From Desulfurococcales archaeon (GTDB taxonomy: Archaea > Thermoproteota > Thermoprotei_A > Sulfolobales > NBVN01): a DNA stretch of 40,469 nucleotides. The notes beneath the pieces are model-generated. The model did no database searches. It was not told the origin of the DNA and worked only from the letters and a program-made list of their open reading frames with translations. The stretch lies in the NCBI GenBank assembly GCA_027023255.1, contig JALVVU010000100.1, positions 1-40,469 on the forward strand. Direction: 5' to 3'. Each line of letters begins with the position of its first letter. Position 1 is the first letter of the stretch. The translations under genes and the position numbers were made by a program. Positions 16,027 through 25,536 of this stretch are shown here, piece by piece.

Positions 16027-16500
16027 ATGGCGCCGAAATCGAAAAAACCAGGAAAACAGCGTCTTGCCCAGATTAATGCTCCTTTCCACATTAGAAGGAA
16101 ATTCATGACCGCGAAGCTAGTGCGGGAGCTCAGGGAGAAACTGGGTATTAAGAGGCTACCTGTTCGTAAAGGTGACGTCGTACGTGTGGTAAGGGGAGAG
16201 TGGACAGGGCATGAAGGCAAGGTAGTGGCAGTTGACTACAAGAAAATAGCCTTACATATTGACGGAGTAACGATAAAGAAGGCCGACGGCACACCTGTTT
16301 ATTACCCAATACACCCCTCGAACGTAATGATAGTTAAGCTCGACCTCAGTGATAAGTTCAGGAAGAAAATCATCGAGAGACGCAAAGGAAGGCCGGAAGC
16401 AATAACTGAGGAAGAGGCGGCTGAGGAGAAACCTGAAGAGGAGGCTAAGGAGGGACTCGAGGTTAAAAAGGAAGAAAGCACACCTCAAGGAGGTGAGTGA
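16027..16500 (+). CDS. rpl24: Ribosomal protein uL24
   Basis: uL24 starts assembly of the large subunit. The KOW motif is at [20 protein letters not shown]; the C-terminal 35 residues are an acidic tail ([14 protein letters not shown]), as in crenarchaeal versions. An in-frame TTG at 16009 overlaps the rpl14 stop, but GAGGTGGGGG is placed correctly for the ATG at 16027 and the family N-terminus [12 protein letters not shown] begins there. Confidence 0.95.
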   Translation: MAPKSKKPGKQRLAQINAPFHIRRKFMTAKLVRELREKLGIKRLPVRKGDVVRVVRGEWTGHEGKVVAVDYKKIALHIDGVTIKKADGTPVYYPIHPSNVMIVKLDLSDKFRKKIIERRKGRPEAITEEEAAEEKPEEEAKEGLEVKKEESTPQGGE

Positions 16501-16502
16501 GA

Positions 16503-17261
16503 GTGGCGCGAATGGGTTCAAGAAGGCACTTGAAGAGGCTCGCTGCGCCCGAGTTCTGGCCTATTCTTAGGAAAGAGCGTACCTGGACTGTTAAGCCATC
16601 AGCAGGTCCTCACCCAATAAGTCGCTCATTACCGTTGCTTATTATTGTGCGTGACATCCTAGGCTTAGCTGACACAGCTAGAGAGGCGAGGAGAATCATT
16701 GCCGAAGGACACATTAAGGTCGACGGTAGGGTGAGAAAGAACTACAAATACCCTGTAGGTATAATGGACGTTGTGGAAATCGTTGACACCCAAGAGTACT
16801 TCAGGATGATCCCGGTCCCCGTGAAGGTAATGACTCTAATACCGATACCCAAGGAGGAGGCTTCATTTAAGATCTGCAGGATAGAGAACAAGACCACGGT
16901 TAAGGGAGGCCACATCCAACTCAACCTACACGACGGTAGGAACGTGTTGATTAGGGTCAGCGACCCCACGAATCCTGAGGAGGACACGTATAGAACCATG
17001 AGTTCAGTCAAGATAAGCTTACCAGGCAATGAGTTACTCGAGTACTACCCGCTAGAGGAGGGAGTAACAGTAATAGTGATCGGCGGTAGGAACGTTGGCA
17101 GAGTAGCTAAGTTCCTAAGCGTTTCCGAAGGAATGAGACACTATAGAAAGCAGGTTGCTCTAGAGGACTTCAAGGGTAATAAATTCTACACGACCCTAGA
17201 CAAGATTATGGTTATAGGGCGTGAAAAGCCTGAAATAACGCTGCCGGAGGGAGCGGTATGA
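16503..17261 (+). CDS. rps4e: Ribosomal protein eS4
   Basis: eS4 is an archaeal/eukaryotic small-subunit protein with S4-like, central and KOW domains. The N-terminus VARMGSRRHLKRLAAPEFWP is typical; an S4 region (ARRIIAEGHIKVDGRVRKNY) and a KOW-like VTVIVIGGRNVGRVAKF follow. GTG codons occur at 16497 and 16503; the second is chosen because the perfect GGAGGTGA ends 6 nt before it and the product then starts with the family ARMG. It overlaps rpl5 by 4 nt. Confidence 0.95.
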   Translation: MARMGSRRHLKRLAAPEFWPILRKERTWTVKPSAGPHPISRSLPLLIIVRDILGLADTAREARRIIAEGHIKVDGRVRKNYKYPVGIMDVVEIVDTQEYFRMIPVPVKVMTLIPIPKEEASFKICRIENKTTVKGGHIQLNLHDGRNVLIRVSDPTNPEEDTYRTMSSVKISLPGNELLEYYPLEEGVTVIVIGGRNVGRVAKFLSVSEGMRHYRKQVALEDFKGNKFYTTLDKIMVIGREKPEITLPEGAV

Positions 17262-17830
17262 GCCCGAAGAGAACAGTAACGTTCACAGAGGATGAGATCG
17301 AGGCAGTGGTTGAGAAGTGGAATAAGAACCCGATGTTGAAGCCTAGGATAGCTAAGGTAGTCGTCAACATCGGTGTAGGTGAGTCCGGAGAGCGCCTCCA
17401 GAAGGCTAAACAGGTATTAAAGGAGCTAACTGGGCAGGAACCATCCATAAGGAGGGCTAAAAGAACCATCAAGGAATTCGGCATCCGTAAGAGGGAGCCG
17501 ATAGCCGTAGTTGTTACCCTACGTGGTGAGAAGGCATTATCATTCCTTAACAGAGCTTTAGAGGCTGTGGGACGCAGGGTTAAGGCATCAAGTTTCGACG
17601 ACTTCGGGAACTTCTCGTTCGGGATAAGCGAGCACATAATACTTCCTGGCGTAAAGTATGATCCCAATGTGGGTGTCTTCGGAATGGACATATCGGTGAA
17701 GCTCGAGCGCCCAGGGTACAGGGTAATGAGGCGGAGAGTTAAGAGGTCTAAGATACCGCGCAGACATAGGGTTTCTAAGATAGAAGCGATAGCTTTCTTC
17801 ATAAAGGAGCTGGGAGTCAGGGTGATGTAG
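17258..17830 (+). CDS. rpl5: Ribosomal protein uL5
   Basis: uL5 binds 5S rRNA and the P-site tRNA elbow. Conserved segments are [40 protein letters not shown] and [20 protein letters not shown], the last being the family signature. The 190 residues fit archaeal proteins. The start overlaps the rps4e stop and the stop abuts rps14. Confidence 0.97.
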   Translation: MSPKRTVTFTEDEIEAVVEKWNKNPMLKPRIAKVVVNIGVGESGERLQKAKQVLKELTGQEPSIRRAKRTIKEFGIRKREPIAVVVTLRGEKALSFLNRALEAVGRRVKASSFDDFGNFSFGISEHIILPGVKYDPNVGVFGMDISVKLERPGYRVMRRRVKRSKIPRRHRVSKIEAIAFFIKELGVRVM

Positions 17831-17831
17831 C

Positions 17832-17996
17832 ATGGGTAAGTTCAGGAAGCCTATAAAGAGGAAATATGGAAGAGGCGTGCAGGTCTGCAGAAGATGCGGT
17901 AGTAGGGATGCTGTCATACAAAAATACGGGCTATACCTATGCAGGCAGTGCTTCAGGGAACTCGCAGGCGAGTTAGGCTTCAAGAAATATAGCTAG
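17832..17996 (+). CDS. rps14: Ribosomal protein uS14 (zinc form)
   Basis: This 54-residue gene starts 1 nt after rpl5. uS14 helps assemble the small-subunit head. Two CxxC pairs, CRRC at 19-22 and CRQC at 37-40, form the zinc site of the short archaeal type. The N-terminus [15 protein letters not shown] and C-terminal ELGFKKYS are typical. rps8 follows 12 nt later behind TAGGAGGTG. Confidence 0.95.
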   Translation: MGKFRKPIKRKYGRGVQVCRRCGSRDAVIQKYGLYLCRQCFRELAGELGFKKYS

Positions 17997-18008
17997 GAGG
18001 TGTAAGCC

Positions 18009-18410
18009 ATGGTGACGATGGACCCACTAGCAAACGCTCTCTCCACAATAATGAATAACGAAATGCGCGGTCATAAGGAGGCCGTGATAACGCCAGCATC
18101 GAAGCTCATAGCTATGGTACTTAGGGTCATGCAGAAATACGGCTACATAGGTGAGTTCGAGCACATCGATGACGGCAGATGGGGTAAAATAAAGGTGCAG
18201 TTACTTGGCAGGATAAACAAGACTGGCGTCATAAAGCCCAGAGTGCCTGTGAAGTACAAGGAATTACGAGAGATGCCGCACTGGTTAAGGAAGTACTTAC
18301 CCTCCAGGGACATAGGAATATTAATTCTGTCAACACCTGAGGGAGTGATATCACATAGGGAAGCCCTCGAAAGGCGAATCGGGGGTGTGCTCCTAGCGTA
18401 CGTATACTGA
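18009..18410 (+). CDS. rps8: Ribosomal protein uS8
   Basis: uS8 binds the central domain of 16S rRNA. The N-terminus [20 protein letters not shown] and the C-terminal [20 protein letters not shown] are family signatures. The 133 residues are normal for archaea. The ribosome site TAGGAGGTG is 6 nt before the ATG. Confidence 0.97.
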   Translation: MVTMDPLANALSTIMNNEMRGHKEAVITPASKLIAMVLRVMQKYGYIGEFEHIDDGRWGKIKVQLLGRINKTGVIKPRVPVKYKELREMPHWLRKYLPSRDIGILILSTPEGVISHREALERRIGGVLLAYVY

Positions 18411-18433
18411 AGTCATTCCAGGGGTGGTAGCTG

Positions 18434-18982
18434 ATGGTGAAGGAGGTAAGGGTGCGGGACGAGATTGAGGTTCCCGAAGGTGTCGAGGTAAGTATTGAAG
18501 GGAAGACCGTGCGGGTGAAAGGACCCAAGGGAGAGATCGTCAGGGATTTCAGCCACGCGAGGAAGGTACGTATCTACTTAGAGGATAATAAAGTGGTCGT
18601 GGAGACCTTCTTTGCGCGGAGGAAGGAAAAAGCTGTTGTTTACTCAATAGGTGCGCACATAAGGAACATGATAACGGGCGTAACCAAGGGATACAGGTAC
18701 TGGTTGAAGATCATTTACTCACACTTCCCAATATCGGTGAAGGTGCAGGGAGATAAGGTTCTGATAGAGAACTTCCTTGGTGAACGTGCTCCTAGGGTAG
18801 CCAAGATAGTCGGTAATGTTAAGGTGAAGGTGCAGAAGAACGATGTAATAGTTGAGGGCGTTAACATAGAGGAGGTCGGCCAGACAGCAGCAAACATAGA
18901 GCAAGCAACAAAGATTCGTGGCTTCGACAGGAGGGTATTCGTTGATGGAATCTACATATACAAGAAGGAGTTGATGGAGTAA
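18434..18982 (+). CDS. rpl6: Ribosomal protein uL6
   Basis: uL6 sits near the factor-binding region of the large subunit. Two related domains are seen; [20 protein letters not shown] opens the first, and the archaeal [20 protein letters not shown] bridges to the second. The 182 residues are normal. The ATG follows GGGGTGGTAG, and rpl32e begins 14 nt after its stop. Confidence 0.97.
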   Translation: MVKEVRVRDEIEVPEGVEVSIEGKTVRVKGPKGEIVRDFSHARKVRIYLEDNKVVVETFFARRKEKAVVYSIGAHIRNMITGVTKGYRYWLKIIYSHFPISVKVQGDKVLIENFLGERAPRVAKIVGNVKVKVQKNDVIVEGVNIEEVGQTAANIEQATKIRGFDRRVFVDGIYIYKKELME

Positions 18983-18996
18983 GGAGGTGAGTGATG

Positions 18997-19380
18997 ATGG
19001 CCGCACTAGATAGGGAGAAGATAAAGCGCATGGTCCAGAAAAAGAAGAAGATAGTGTTCCTGCGCAATAAGTGGTGGAAGTTCGAGAAGTTCAAGAACGA
19101 CCCCAAGTGGCGCAGACCTAAGGGTAAGGACAACCCAATGAGGTTAAAGTTGAAGGGCCACCCGCCAGTAGTTAGTGTAGGGTACAGAACCCCGCGAGTG
19201 ATACGTGGACTTCATCCTCAGGGACTGAAGCCTGTGGTGGTGCATTCGGTAAGGGAACTTGAGGGCTTAGATCCGTCAAGTGTTATTGTGTACATAGGTG
19301 CCACTGTCGGCGCACGGAAGAGGGTAGAGTTAATTAATAAGGCTAAGGAAAGAGGTTTCCTCATAGCTAATGCGGGGTGA
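18997..19380 (+). CDS. rpl32e: Ribosomal protein eL32
   Basis: eL32 is an archaeal/eukaryotic large-subunit protein. The stretches FLRNKWWKFEKF, DPKWRRPKGKDNPMRLKLKG and VSVGYRTPRVIRGLHPQGLK are family marks. In-frame GTG (18991) and ATG (18994) precede the chosen ATG; AGGAGGTGA sits 6 nt before 18997, the best distance. It is one of the eukaryote-type genes inserted in the archaeal spc operon. Confidence 0.95.
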   Translation: MAALDREKIKRMVQKKKKIVFLRNKWWKFEKFKNDPKWRRPKGKDNPMRLKLKGHPPVVSVGYRTPRVIRGLHPQGLKPVVVHSVRELEGLDPSSVIVYIGATVGARKRVELINKAKERGFLIANAG

Positions 19381-19387
19381 TGGGAAG

Positions 19388-19840
19388 ATGACGGACTTAA
19401 GCATGCAGAAGAGGCTTGCGGCTGAGGTGCTCGGAGTAGGTGTGTCAAGAATAAGGATCGACCCCGAGAGGATAGAAGATGTTGAATCAGCGCTGCGCAG
19501 GGAGGACATACGGCGCCTAATAAAGGACGGAGCTATTTACGTGCTCCCAGTTCGCCGCAATTCGCGCGGTAGATGGAAGGAGAGACACCGCAAGAGGAAG
19601 AAGGGACATAGGAGGGGACCAGGCAAGAGGAAAGGAGCACGCGGTGCTAGAGTGGACGAGAAGCGCCTGTGGATGTACACAATCAGGAAAATTAGGAGGT
19701 ACCTCAAGTGGCTTCGCGATAATGGCGTCATCGACAGAAAGACGTACAGGAAGCTATACCTGCTGGCGAAGGGCGGGACCTTCAGGAGCTTATCAGACTT
19801 AAAACGCCACTTAACGGATATGGGTATTCAGGTGAGGTGA
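19388..19840 (+). CDS. rpl19e: Ribosomal protein eL19
   Basis: eL19 is a helical large-subunit protein whose C-terminus makes an inter-subunit bridge. The N-terminus TDLSMQKRLAAEVLGVGVSR and the very basic RWKERHRKRKKGHRRGPGKR in the middle are typical. An ATG at 19370 is in frame inside rpl32e, but GGGGTGAT precedes the ATG at 19388, where the family sequence begins (150 residues). Confidence 0.95.
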   Translation: MTDLSMQKRLAAEVLGVGVSRIRIDPERIEDVESALRREDIRRLIKDGAIYVLPVRRNSRGRWKERHRKRKKGHRRGPGKRKGARGARVDEKRLWMYTIRKIRRYLKWLRDNGVIDRKTYRKLYLLAKGGTFRSLSDLKRHLTDMGIQVR

Positions 19841-19841
19841 C

Positions 19842-20444
19842 ATGGCGAGAGGACCTAGGTATAAGGTGCCGAGACGTAGGCGGAGGGAGGGCAAAACCAA
19901 CTACTACAAAAGGTACAGAATGATAAAGTCAGGGCAGAAAATAAGGGCAGTTATCCGTAAGACTAACACCCAGATAATAGTACAGATAATAGAGTTCGCG
20001 CCTAACGGCGACAAAACCCTAGTCGGGGTCACTAGCAAGAAGCTCAGGCGGTTCGGCTGGAAGGGTAGCTTGAAGAGTACGCCGGCTGCATACTTAACGG
20101 GCTTAATTGCAGGATTAAAGGCCAAGAAAGCAGGCATAGAGTACGCTATACCCGACATAGGTCTTCACCCTTCAGTCCGCGGCTCACGGATATACGCCGC
20201 AATCAAAGGTCTAAGGGACGCTGGTGTTGAGGTGCCTGCTTCCGAGGAGGTACTCCCAAGCGAGGACAGGATACAGGGTAAGCACATAGCGGAATATGCA
20301 AAGAAATTAGCTGAGGAGAACCCGGAGGAGTTCCAGAGGAGGTTCTCTCAACTACTCTCCAGAGGCTTAGACCCACGCGAATTACCTGATCACTTCCTCA
20401 AGATACGTGATATCATAATAGGTTACTTCCAGGCAGGTGATTAA
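19842..20444 (+). CDS. rpl18: Ribosomal protein uL18
   Basis: uL18 binds 5S rRNA together with uL5. The archaeal/eukaryotic long form has 200 residues: [19 protein letters not shown] at the start, [19 protein letters not shown] in the middle and a C-terminal helical extension ([19 protein letters not shown]). It starts 1 nt after rpl19e, preceded by AGGTGAC. Confidence 0.97.
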   Translation: MARGPRYKVPRRRRREGKTNYYKRYRMIKSGQKIRAVIRKTNTQIIVQIIEFAPNGDKTLVGVTSKKLRRFGWKGSLKSTPAAYLTGLIAGLKAKKAGIEYAIPDIGLHPSVRGSRIYAAIKGLRDAGVEVPASEEVLPSEDRIQGKHIAEYAKKLAEENPEEFQRRFSQLLSRGLDPRELPDHFLKIRDIIIGYFQAGD

Positions 20445-20446
20445 GA

Positions 20447-21082
20447 ATGTCGCGCGCGATTACCTCGCTTGAGGAATGGGTTCCCAGAACTCGTTTAGGC
20501 TGGATGGTCAAGGAAGGCAAGATTAGCAGCATCAAGGAAATCTTCGACATGAACCTAGTCATACAGGAGCCCGAGATAGTTGATTACTTACTGCCCGACC
20601 TACAACATGAGGTCGTAGACGTTAACATTGTCCAGAAACAGACCGACGCGGGCGAAATGACGCGCTTCCGCGTACTTGTGGTAGTGGGTAACTTTGACGG
20701 ATACGTAGGTATAGGGCTTGGTAAAGCAAGGCAGGTAAGGCAAGCAATAAGCAAGGCAATAAGGAACGCGAAACTAAACATAATACCAGTAAGGCGAGGA
20801 TGCGGTAGCTGGGCATGCTCATGCACGGAGCCACACAGTGTACCCTTCACAGTGATGGGTAAGTGCGGAAGTGTTAGGATCAAATTAATACCGGCACCCA
20901 AAGGCACGGGTTTAGTCGCTGGAGATGCAGCTAAGGTCGTGCTAAGGTATGCAGGAATAAAGGACGTTTGGACATGGAGCCGTGGTGAGACGAGAACAAC
21001 TATAAACTTCGTCGGTGCTGTTTACGATGCCCTCAAGAACACCTATAAGTTCGTCACGGTGTACGACTGGACTAGGAGGTGA
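20447..21082 (+). CDS. rps5: Ribosomal protein uS5
   Basis: uS5 shapes the mRNA channel and influences decoding accuracy. The double-stranded RNA-binding domain contains [20 protein letters not shown], and [17 protein letters not shown] marks the archaeal/eukaryotic form; a C-terminal domain with [19 protein letters not shown] follows. The 211 residues are normal. It starts 2 nt after rpl18. Confidence 0.97.
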   Translation: MSRAITSLEEWVPRTRLGWMVKEGKISSIKEIFDMNLVIQEPEIVDYLLPDLQHEVVDVNIVQKQTDAGEMTRFRVLVVVGNFDGYVGIGLGKARQVRQAISKAIRNAKLNIIPVRRGCGSWACSCTEPHSVPFTVMGKCGSVRIKLIPAPKGTGLVAGDAAKVVLRYAGIKDVWTWSRGETRTTINFVGAVYDALKNTYKFVTVYDWTRR

Positions 21083-21090
21083 ACAGTACA

Positions 21091-21561
21091 GTGACACTAT
21101 ATGCCATCATCAGGATACGGGGAACGGCGGACGTACCGCCAGACGTTAAAGCAACTTTAAGGATGCTCAGGTTAACGAGGAAATTCACAGCAGTAATTTA
21201 TCCGAAAGACTCCACAATAGACGGTATGCTAAAGGTGGTTAAGGACTGGGTCACATGGGGGGAGATAGACAGGGAAACACTCAAGGAACTAATACTAAGG
21301 CGAGGGAGACTCATAGGAAATAAACCAATAACAGAGGAATCACTGAGGGAAGCAATTGGGATGAGTGTGGACGAACTTGTTGATGCCTTACTTGACGGGA
21401 AGGTAAAGTGGCATAAATTAGACAGCAAAGTAAAGCCCGTGTTTAGGCTACACCCGCCGCGAGGAGGTTTCAAGAAGAGCGTAAAGAAACCCGTGAAAGC
21501 TGGCGGTGAGTTAGGGTATCGCGGCAGGGATATAAATGACTTGATTCGCAGGATGATTTAG
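21091..21561 (+). CDS. rpl30: Ribosomal protein uL30
   Basis: uL30 of the long archaeal type (156 residues). The N-terminal fold shows LYAIIRIRGTADVPPDVKAT and LRMLRLTRKFTAVIYP; the C-terminal extension has FRLHPPRGGFKKSVKKPVKA. A GTG at 21079 overlaps the rps5 stop and is in frame, but AGGAGGTGA ends 8 nt before the GTG at 21091, which gives the usual N-terminus. Confidence 0.95.
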   Translation: MTLYAIIRIRGTADVPPDVKATLRMLRLTRKFTAVIYPKDSTIDGMLKVVKDWVTWGEIDRETLKELILRRGRLIGNKPITEESLREAIGMSVDELVDALLDGKVKWHKLDSKVKPVFRLHPPRGGFKKSVKKPVKAGGELGYRGRDINDLIRRMI

Positions 21562-21578
21562 AGAGGTGGTGAGAGACA

Positions 21579-22031
21579 ATGGTAGTTAGGAGAAGGAAGA
21601 AAAGCCGCAAGCAACGCGGGTCCCGAACCCATGGATGGGGTTCGATTGGTCAGCATAGGAAATCCGGCAGTAGAGGCGGTGTGGGTGCTGTCGGCTACTG
21701 TAAGCATAAATGGACATGGGTAGTGAAGTACTTCCCCGACTGGTACGGGAAGCATGGATTCACGAGACCTCCCGTGATAAGGACGGAGGTCAAAGCTATT
21801 AACGTAGGGCGACTTAACGAGCTAATTAATGAGATGATATTGCGTGGGGAAATAGAGCCTGTTGGCGATGTTTACGAGGTCGACCTCTCAGCCTTAGGAA
21901 TAAACAAATTACTCGGTGGAGGCAAAGTGGATAAGAGGATAAGGGTTAAGGTGGCATATGCCAGTGAAGCAGCGATAAACAAGATAAAGGAGGCTGGCGG
22001 AGAAGTAATTCTACTCAGTAGTAAGGAGTAA
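21579..22031 (+). CDS. rpl15: Ribosomal protein uL15
   Basis: uL15 is a late-assembling large-subunit protein. The basic N-terminus KKSRKQRGSRTHGWGSIGQH followed by RKSGSRGGVGAVGYCKHKW is the archaeal/eukaryotic signature. The 150 residues are normal. The gene ends the run that began at rpl22; a new promoter follows before secY. Confidence 0.96.
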   Translation: MVVRRRKKSRKQRGSRTHGWGSIGQHRKSGSRGGVGAVGYCKHKWTWVVKYFPDWYGKHGFTRPPVIRTEVKAINVGRLNELINEMILRGEIEPVGDVYEVDLSALGINKLLGGGKVDKRIRVKVAYASEAAINKIKEAGGEVILLSSKE

Positions 22032-22055
22032 GTCAGCACAATCCCCAGAAAATAA

Positions 22056-22066
22056 GCTTTTAATTA
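22056..22066 (+). promoter_or_regulatory. TATA box of secY
   Basis: GCTTTTAATTA lies 30-40 nt before the secY ATG. The transcript would start near 22087 with a leader under 10 nt, so secY is likely expressed from its own promoter as well as by read-through from rpl15. Confidence 0.5.
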
Positions 22067-22095
22067 CCTCCTCTTAACCGATACGGGACTGGACG

Positions 22096-23490
22096 ATGGG
22101 TTGGCTTGAAGCATTCGCAAAGCTGGGTGATTACTTCCCTTCGCCACCGAAGCCAGCGAGGAAACCTGACCTTAAAAAACGATTAATATACACAGCCCTC
22201 GCACTAGTTGTTTATTATATGCTCGCATCAACCCTAGCTTTCCCACTAGTTAAGTTCCCGAACGTTCCAGGCTTGAACCTACCGCAAATAGTCAATATAA
22301 TATTCGCGTCAACTAGGGGATCCATAGCACAGCTAGGTATAGGTCCTCTAGTGACTTCAGGCTTGATAATTCAGATACTCGCTGGCGCTAAGATCATTGA
22401 CCTAGATCTAACGGACCCCAGCGATAGGAAGTTATTCACTCAAGCCGAAAAAGGCATGGCGGTAATAATAGCGGCGGTTGAGGGATTTGGCTTCGCCATG
22501 TACTATAGGCTCAACATATTCATCACACTAGCCCTCTTCCTGCAGTTCATGGTCGGAGCATTCATACTGATAATACTCGACGAAGCCATACAGAAAGGAT
22601 ACGGCATAGGCTCCGGTGTGAGCCTATTCATCCTAGGCGGAGTTGCTAGGCGAATAATCGTCGATATGTTCAGCCCGCTTAAGGTGCAGGGAACTAACGA
22701 GTACTTCGGGTTCTTCCCATACATAATTCAGGCAATTCAGAACGGGACACTGGACATAGAAAGGATCCTCTACGGAAAGTACCTACCTGGCGCCGGAACG
22801 TTGCCCTCGTTGACAGGGTTAATAGCGTTCATAATGCTCGTCTCGATCCTTGTCTACCTGCAGCAAATGAAGGTGAACATACCTGTTACGATGCAGAGAT
22901 TACCGGGGATAAAGAGCAGGGTTCCCCTACAGTTCCTCTACGTAACTAACATCCCTATTCTGTTAGTCGGCATAGTGTTTTCGGACTTAATACTGTTCAA
23001 CAACCTCGCCTCAGCTTACCTCATTGATAAGGCGCCATGGCTAGCGAATGCGTTGAGAACTATGGTTTACTACATGGCGCCACCGCGAACTATGTTAGAA
23101 TTAATCTATGCACCCGTAAGGATAGCTGTTTACTCAGCTCTGCTAATAGGGTTATCACTACTATTCGGTCTAATGTGGATTGAGGTGGCGGGCCTAGGTC
23201 CAGAGGCTCAAGCAGAGAATCTGGTTAAATCGGGCTTGCAGATGCCTGGACACAGGAAGAGTCCTAAGCTACTGCAGAACGTATTAGCTAAGTACATCTA
23301 CCCATTGACAATCCTGAGCTCACTGATAGTTGCTGTGATAGCGCTTGTAGGCTACATATTCAACGTCTACGGCTCAGGAATGGGGATATTACTGGCTGTC
23401 GGTATAGTGTACCAGCTGTACACGCAAATAGCGTACGAGAGGGCGCTAGAAACATATCCGTTACTGAAGAGACTAATAGGTGAGGGATAA
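22096..23490 (+). CDS. secY: SecY protein translocase channel
   Basis: SecY is the membrane pore through which proteins leave the cytoplasm or enter the membrane; SecE is at 37277. The 464 residues hold about ten membrane segments. The signatures ARGSIAQLGIGPLVTSGLI-type stretch near residue 72 and GYGIGSGVSLFILGGVARRI near 170 are clear, the former with the plug region before it. The cytoplasmic loop QMKVNIPVTMQRLPGIKSRV marks the ribosome-contact region. adkA follows after 2 nt. Confidence 0.97.
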   Translation: MGWLEAFAKLGDYFPSPPKPARKPDLKKRLIYTALALVVYYMLASTLAFPLVKFPNVPGLNLPQIVNIIFASTRGSIAQLGIGPLVTSGLIIQILAGAKIIDLDLTDPSDRKLFTQAEKGMAVIIAAVEGFGFAMYYRLNIFITLALFLQFMVGAFILIILDEAIQKGYGIGSGVSLFILGGVARRIIVDMFSPLKVQGTNEYFGFFPYIIQAIQNGTLDIERILYGKYLPGAGTLPSLTGLIAFIMLVSILVYLQQMKVNIPVTMQRLPGIKSRVPLQFLYVTNIPILLVGIVFSDLILFNNLASAYLIDKAPWLANALRTMVYYMAPPRTMLELIYAPVRIAVYSALLIGLSLLFGLMWIEVAGLGPEAQAENLVKSGLQMPGHRKSPKLLQNVLAKYIYPLTILSSLIVAVIALVGYIFNVYGSGMGILLAVGIVYQLYTQIAYERALETYPLLKRLIGEG

Positions 23491-23492
23491 AA

Positions 23493-24119
23493 ATGATGAG
23501 TGAGGGGAAAGAAGCAAAAATAATTGTGATAGCTGGCTTACCCGGAGTAGGTAAATCCACGGTCTTAAGTATAGCGCGTAAGAAGCTAGAGAATGAAGGA
23601 ATCGAAGTTGAGGTAGTAAACTTTGGCGACTACATGCTTAAGTATCTCACGGATAAGGGTCTGGTCAAGGATAGAGATGAAATAAGGAAGCTACCTCTAC
23701 GCATCCAGCAGGAAGCGCAGGCGGCCGCAGGAAGAATGATTAGGGAACATTTCAACGAGAGAGCAAGTAAGTGTGAGAAAGAATTCGTGGGCTTCGTTGA
23801 CACGCACGTCCTGATAAAGACACCCACCGGCCTCTGGCCTGGACTACCGCTTCACGTGATAAGCGAGTTAAAGCCGGCAAGCATACTGCTCGTTGAGGCG
23901 CCACCCGAACAGATCGTGGCTAGGCAGTTAAGGGATAAGACAAGGTTCAGGAAAGACTATGCTGATGTGAAACTGGTTAAGGAGTTAATGGACTTAATGA
24001 GGATGTACGCGATATCAGCAGCTACTCTAGTGGGTGCTTCAGTGAACTTCATAATTAACGAGGAAGGAAAACCTGACGTGGCCGCGGATCACGTAGTTAG
24101 TATTGTGAGGAACCTATGA
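23493..24119 (+). CDS. adkA: Archaeal adenylate kinase
   Basis: AdkA catalyses AMP + ATP to 2 ADP; this is the archaeal family distinct from bacterial Adk. The P-loop GLPGVGKST is at residues 15-23, followed by VVNFGDYMLKYLTDKGLVKD and the lid-like QLRDKTRFRKDYADVK. The 208 residues fit. Its position directly after secY is the usual archaeal arrangement. A second ATG follows at 23496, which makes the first residue uncertain. Confidence 0.95.
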   Translation: MMSEGKEAKIIVIAGLPGVGKSTVLSIARKKLENEGIEVEVVNFGDYMLKYLTDKGLVKDRDEIRKLPLRIQQEAQAAAGRMIREHFNERASKCEKEFVGFVDTHVLIKTPTGLWPGLPLHVISELKPASILLVEAPPEQIVARQLRDKTRFRKDYADVKLVKELMDLMRMYAISAATLVGASVNFIINEEGKPDVAADHVVSIVRNL

Positions 24120-24120
24120 G

Positions 24121-24582
24121 ATGTTAGTGCTACTCTATGTCGCCACGGCAGTAGCGGCTTTCCTACCCTGGACATTAATGGTAAGGACATATGCACGGAA
24201 AGTAAAAATTGATGATGTGATTAAGGAGCTTAAGGAAGTTGCTGATAAACTATCTAAAACGCCACCACGTAAAGAGAAAAAGCTAAGGCTACTTCAAACA
24301 AGGTACAAAGCATTACGTGGACGCATAAGCAGGTTCTTCCTTCTCAATCTAATGGGATTATGGGCAGGAATATTCACATCCCTAATCGCTGCTAGATCCG
24401 TGCTTTACTACACGTCAGTAGAATATGGTTTTCCTTTACCACCATCCCCTCTAAACCTACCGGGAATATCGATAAACGGGCAACTAAATGATCTGATACT
24501 GTACTTAGCAGTGATACTGGGGTACCAATACGTACATAATGAGTTAACCGGTGTGAGTAAGCTAAGTAAGCTTAAGCAGTAA
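24121..24582 (+). CDS. EMC3/DUF106-type membrane insertase
   Basis: This 153-residue protein fits the archaeal DUF106 family, related to YidC/Oxa1, Get1, EMC3 and TMCO1, which insert membrane proteins. An N-terminal membrane segment (LVLLYVATAVAAFLPW) is followed by a cytoplasmic coiled coil (about residues 25-70, IDDVIKELKEVADKL), then two further segments near 78-98 and 123-140. It starts 1 nt after adkA and sits downstream of secY, its usual neighbour, which supports a role beside the Sec channel. Confidence 0.88.
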   Translation: MLVLLYVATAVAAFLPWTLMVRTYARKVKIDDVIKELKEVADKLSKTPPRKEKKLRLLQTRYKALRGRISRFFLLNLMGLWAGIFTSLIAARSVLYYTSVEYGFPLPPSPLNLPGISINGQLNDLILYLAVILGYQYVHNELTGVSKLSKLKQ

Positions 24583-24600
24583 CGCATATGTGGCGATAAA

Positions 24601-24610
24601 GGTTTTTAGC
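24601..24610 (+). promoter_or_regulatory. TATA-like box before rpl34e
   Basis: GGTTTTTAGC is centred about 25 nt before the ATG at 24630. If used, the rpl34e message would be leaderless from that ATG. Confidence 0.35.
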
Positions 24611-24629
24611 TCGCTCATATCACCCCTCA

Positions 24630-24908
24630 ATGGGGTCGACGATGGTTCGGCCAGGACTAAGGTCTCACGCCAAGAAAAGGGTGGCGAGGAAGCTGCCTGG
24701 CGGTGGGACCAAGGTGTTTTACATTAGGAGAAAGCACTACAAGGCGCGATGCGCCATATGCGGCAGATTACTAGGCGGAATACCAGTCGATCCTGACATC
24801 ATTAGGAGAGGAGCGAAAACCCTGAAGAGGCCGGAAAGGCCTTACGGCGGCGTAATATGTCCGGACTGCCTAGCCCGCGCCTACAGGATAGCCATAAGGA
24901 GCGGTTAG
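24630..24908 (+). CDS. rpl34e: Ribosomal protein eL34
   Basis: eL34 is an archaeal/eukaryotic large-subunit protein. The N-terminal VRPGLRSHAKKR and ARKLPGGGTKVFYIRRKHYK, plus two CxxC pairs (CAIC and CPDC) forming a zinc site, are diagnostic; TLKRPERPYGGVICPDCLAR closes the protein. Two starts are possible: ATG 24630 fits a leaderless transcript, while ATG 24642 matches the usual N-terminus more closely. Confidence 0.93.
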   Translation: MGSTMVRPGLRSHAKKRVARKLPGGGTKVFYIRRKHYKARCAICGRLLGGIPVDPDIIRRGAKTLKRPERPYGGVICPDCLARAYRIAIRSG

Positions 24909-24926
24909 TCAACGAGGCGGTAATTT

Positions 24927-25508
24927 TTGACAGGTAGTAATACCTCAAGGTACTGTAAGGAAAAGATAGTTATCGCCGTCAGTGGGCCGCCGGGCTCTGG
25001 GAAATCAACTTTGGCTAAGCTTCTGGCCAAGGAATTGCAATTAAGGTATGTTTCATCAGGTGCCCTCTTCAGGAGGTTAGCTAAGGAAAGAGGCATGTCC
25101 TTACTTGAGTTCACGAAACTTGCCGAGAAAGACTACAGTATAGATAGGATGATCGATAACGAAGCTAGAAAAGAAGCTATGAAGGGCTGTGTGGTAGTGG
25201 ACGGTCATATAGCCGGGTGGATCCTGAGGGACCTAGCCCATGTTAAGGTGTACCTTTATGCCCCCAAGGAGGTTAGGGCGTCCAGGATAGCTGCGCGAGA
25301 CGGTAAGTCGCTTGAGGATGCGTTGAGGGAAGTGGTAGAGCGTGAGAGATCAGAGTCTAAGCGATTTAAAGAGATATATGGGATCGACGTTAGTGACTTA
25401 ACGGTCTTTGACGTCTGCATAAACACAGCAACGTATGGTATAGAGGAAACGTTACGCATAGCTCTTGAGGCCGTAAGGGAGGCTACGAGAAAAAAGCTTA
25501 AAGACTAA
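24927..25508 (+). CDS. cmk: Cytidylate kinase
   Basis: Cmk phosphorylates CMP (and dCMP) with ATP. The P-loop GPPGSGKST is at residues 20-28, followed by the family stretch LRYVSSGALFRRLAKERGMS and VVDGHIAGWILRD. The 193 residues are close to archaeal Cmk, with about a dozen extra residues before the first strand. The start is TTG; no ATG lies before the P-loop. Location between rpl34e and rpl14e is standard in archaea. Confidence 0.93.
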   Translation: MTGSNTSRYCKEKIVIAVSGPPGSGKSTLAKLLAKELQLRYVSSGALFRRLAKERGMSLLEFTKLAEKDYSIDRMIDNEARKEAMKGCVVVDGHIAGWILRDLAHVKVYLYAPKEVRASRIAARDGKSLEDALREVVERERSESKRFKEIYGIDVSDLTVFDVCINTATYGIEETLRIALEAVREATRKKLKD

Positions 25509-25536
25509 GCCCATAAACAAGGGTAGGTGTTAAGGA

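Noticed and set aside
15562-17802. Long open frames on the minus strand across rpl14-rpl5 (up to 196 codons)
   Set aside because: They are antisense to well-conserved ribosomal genes, are Ser/Leu/Pro-rich as shadow frames usually are, and have no family signatures or promoters.
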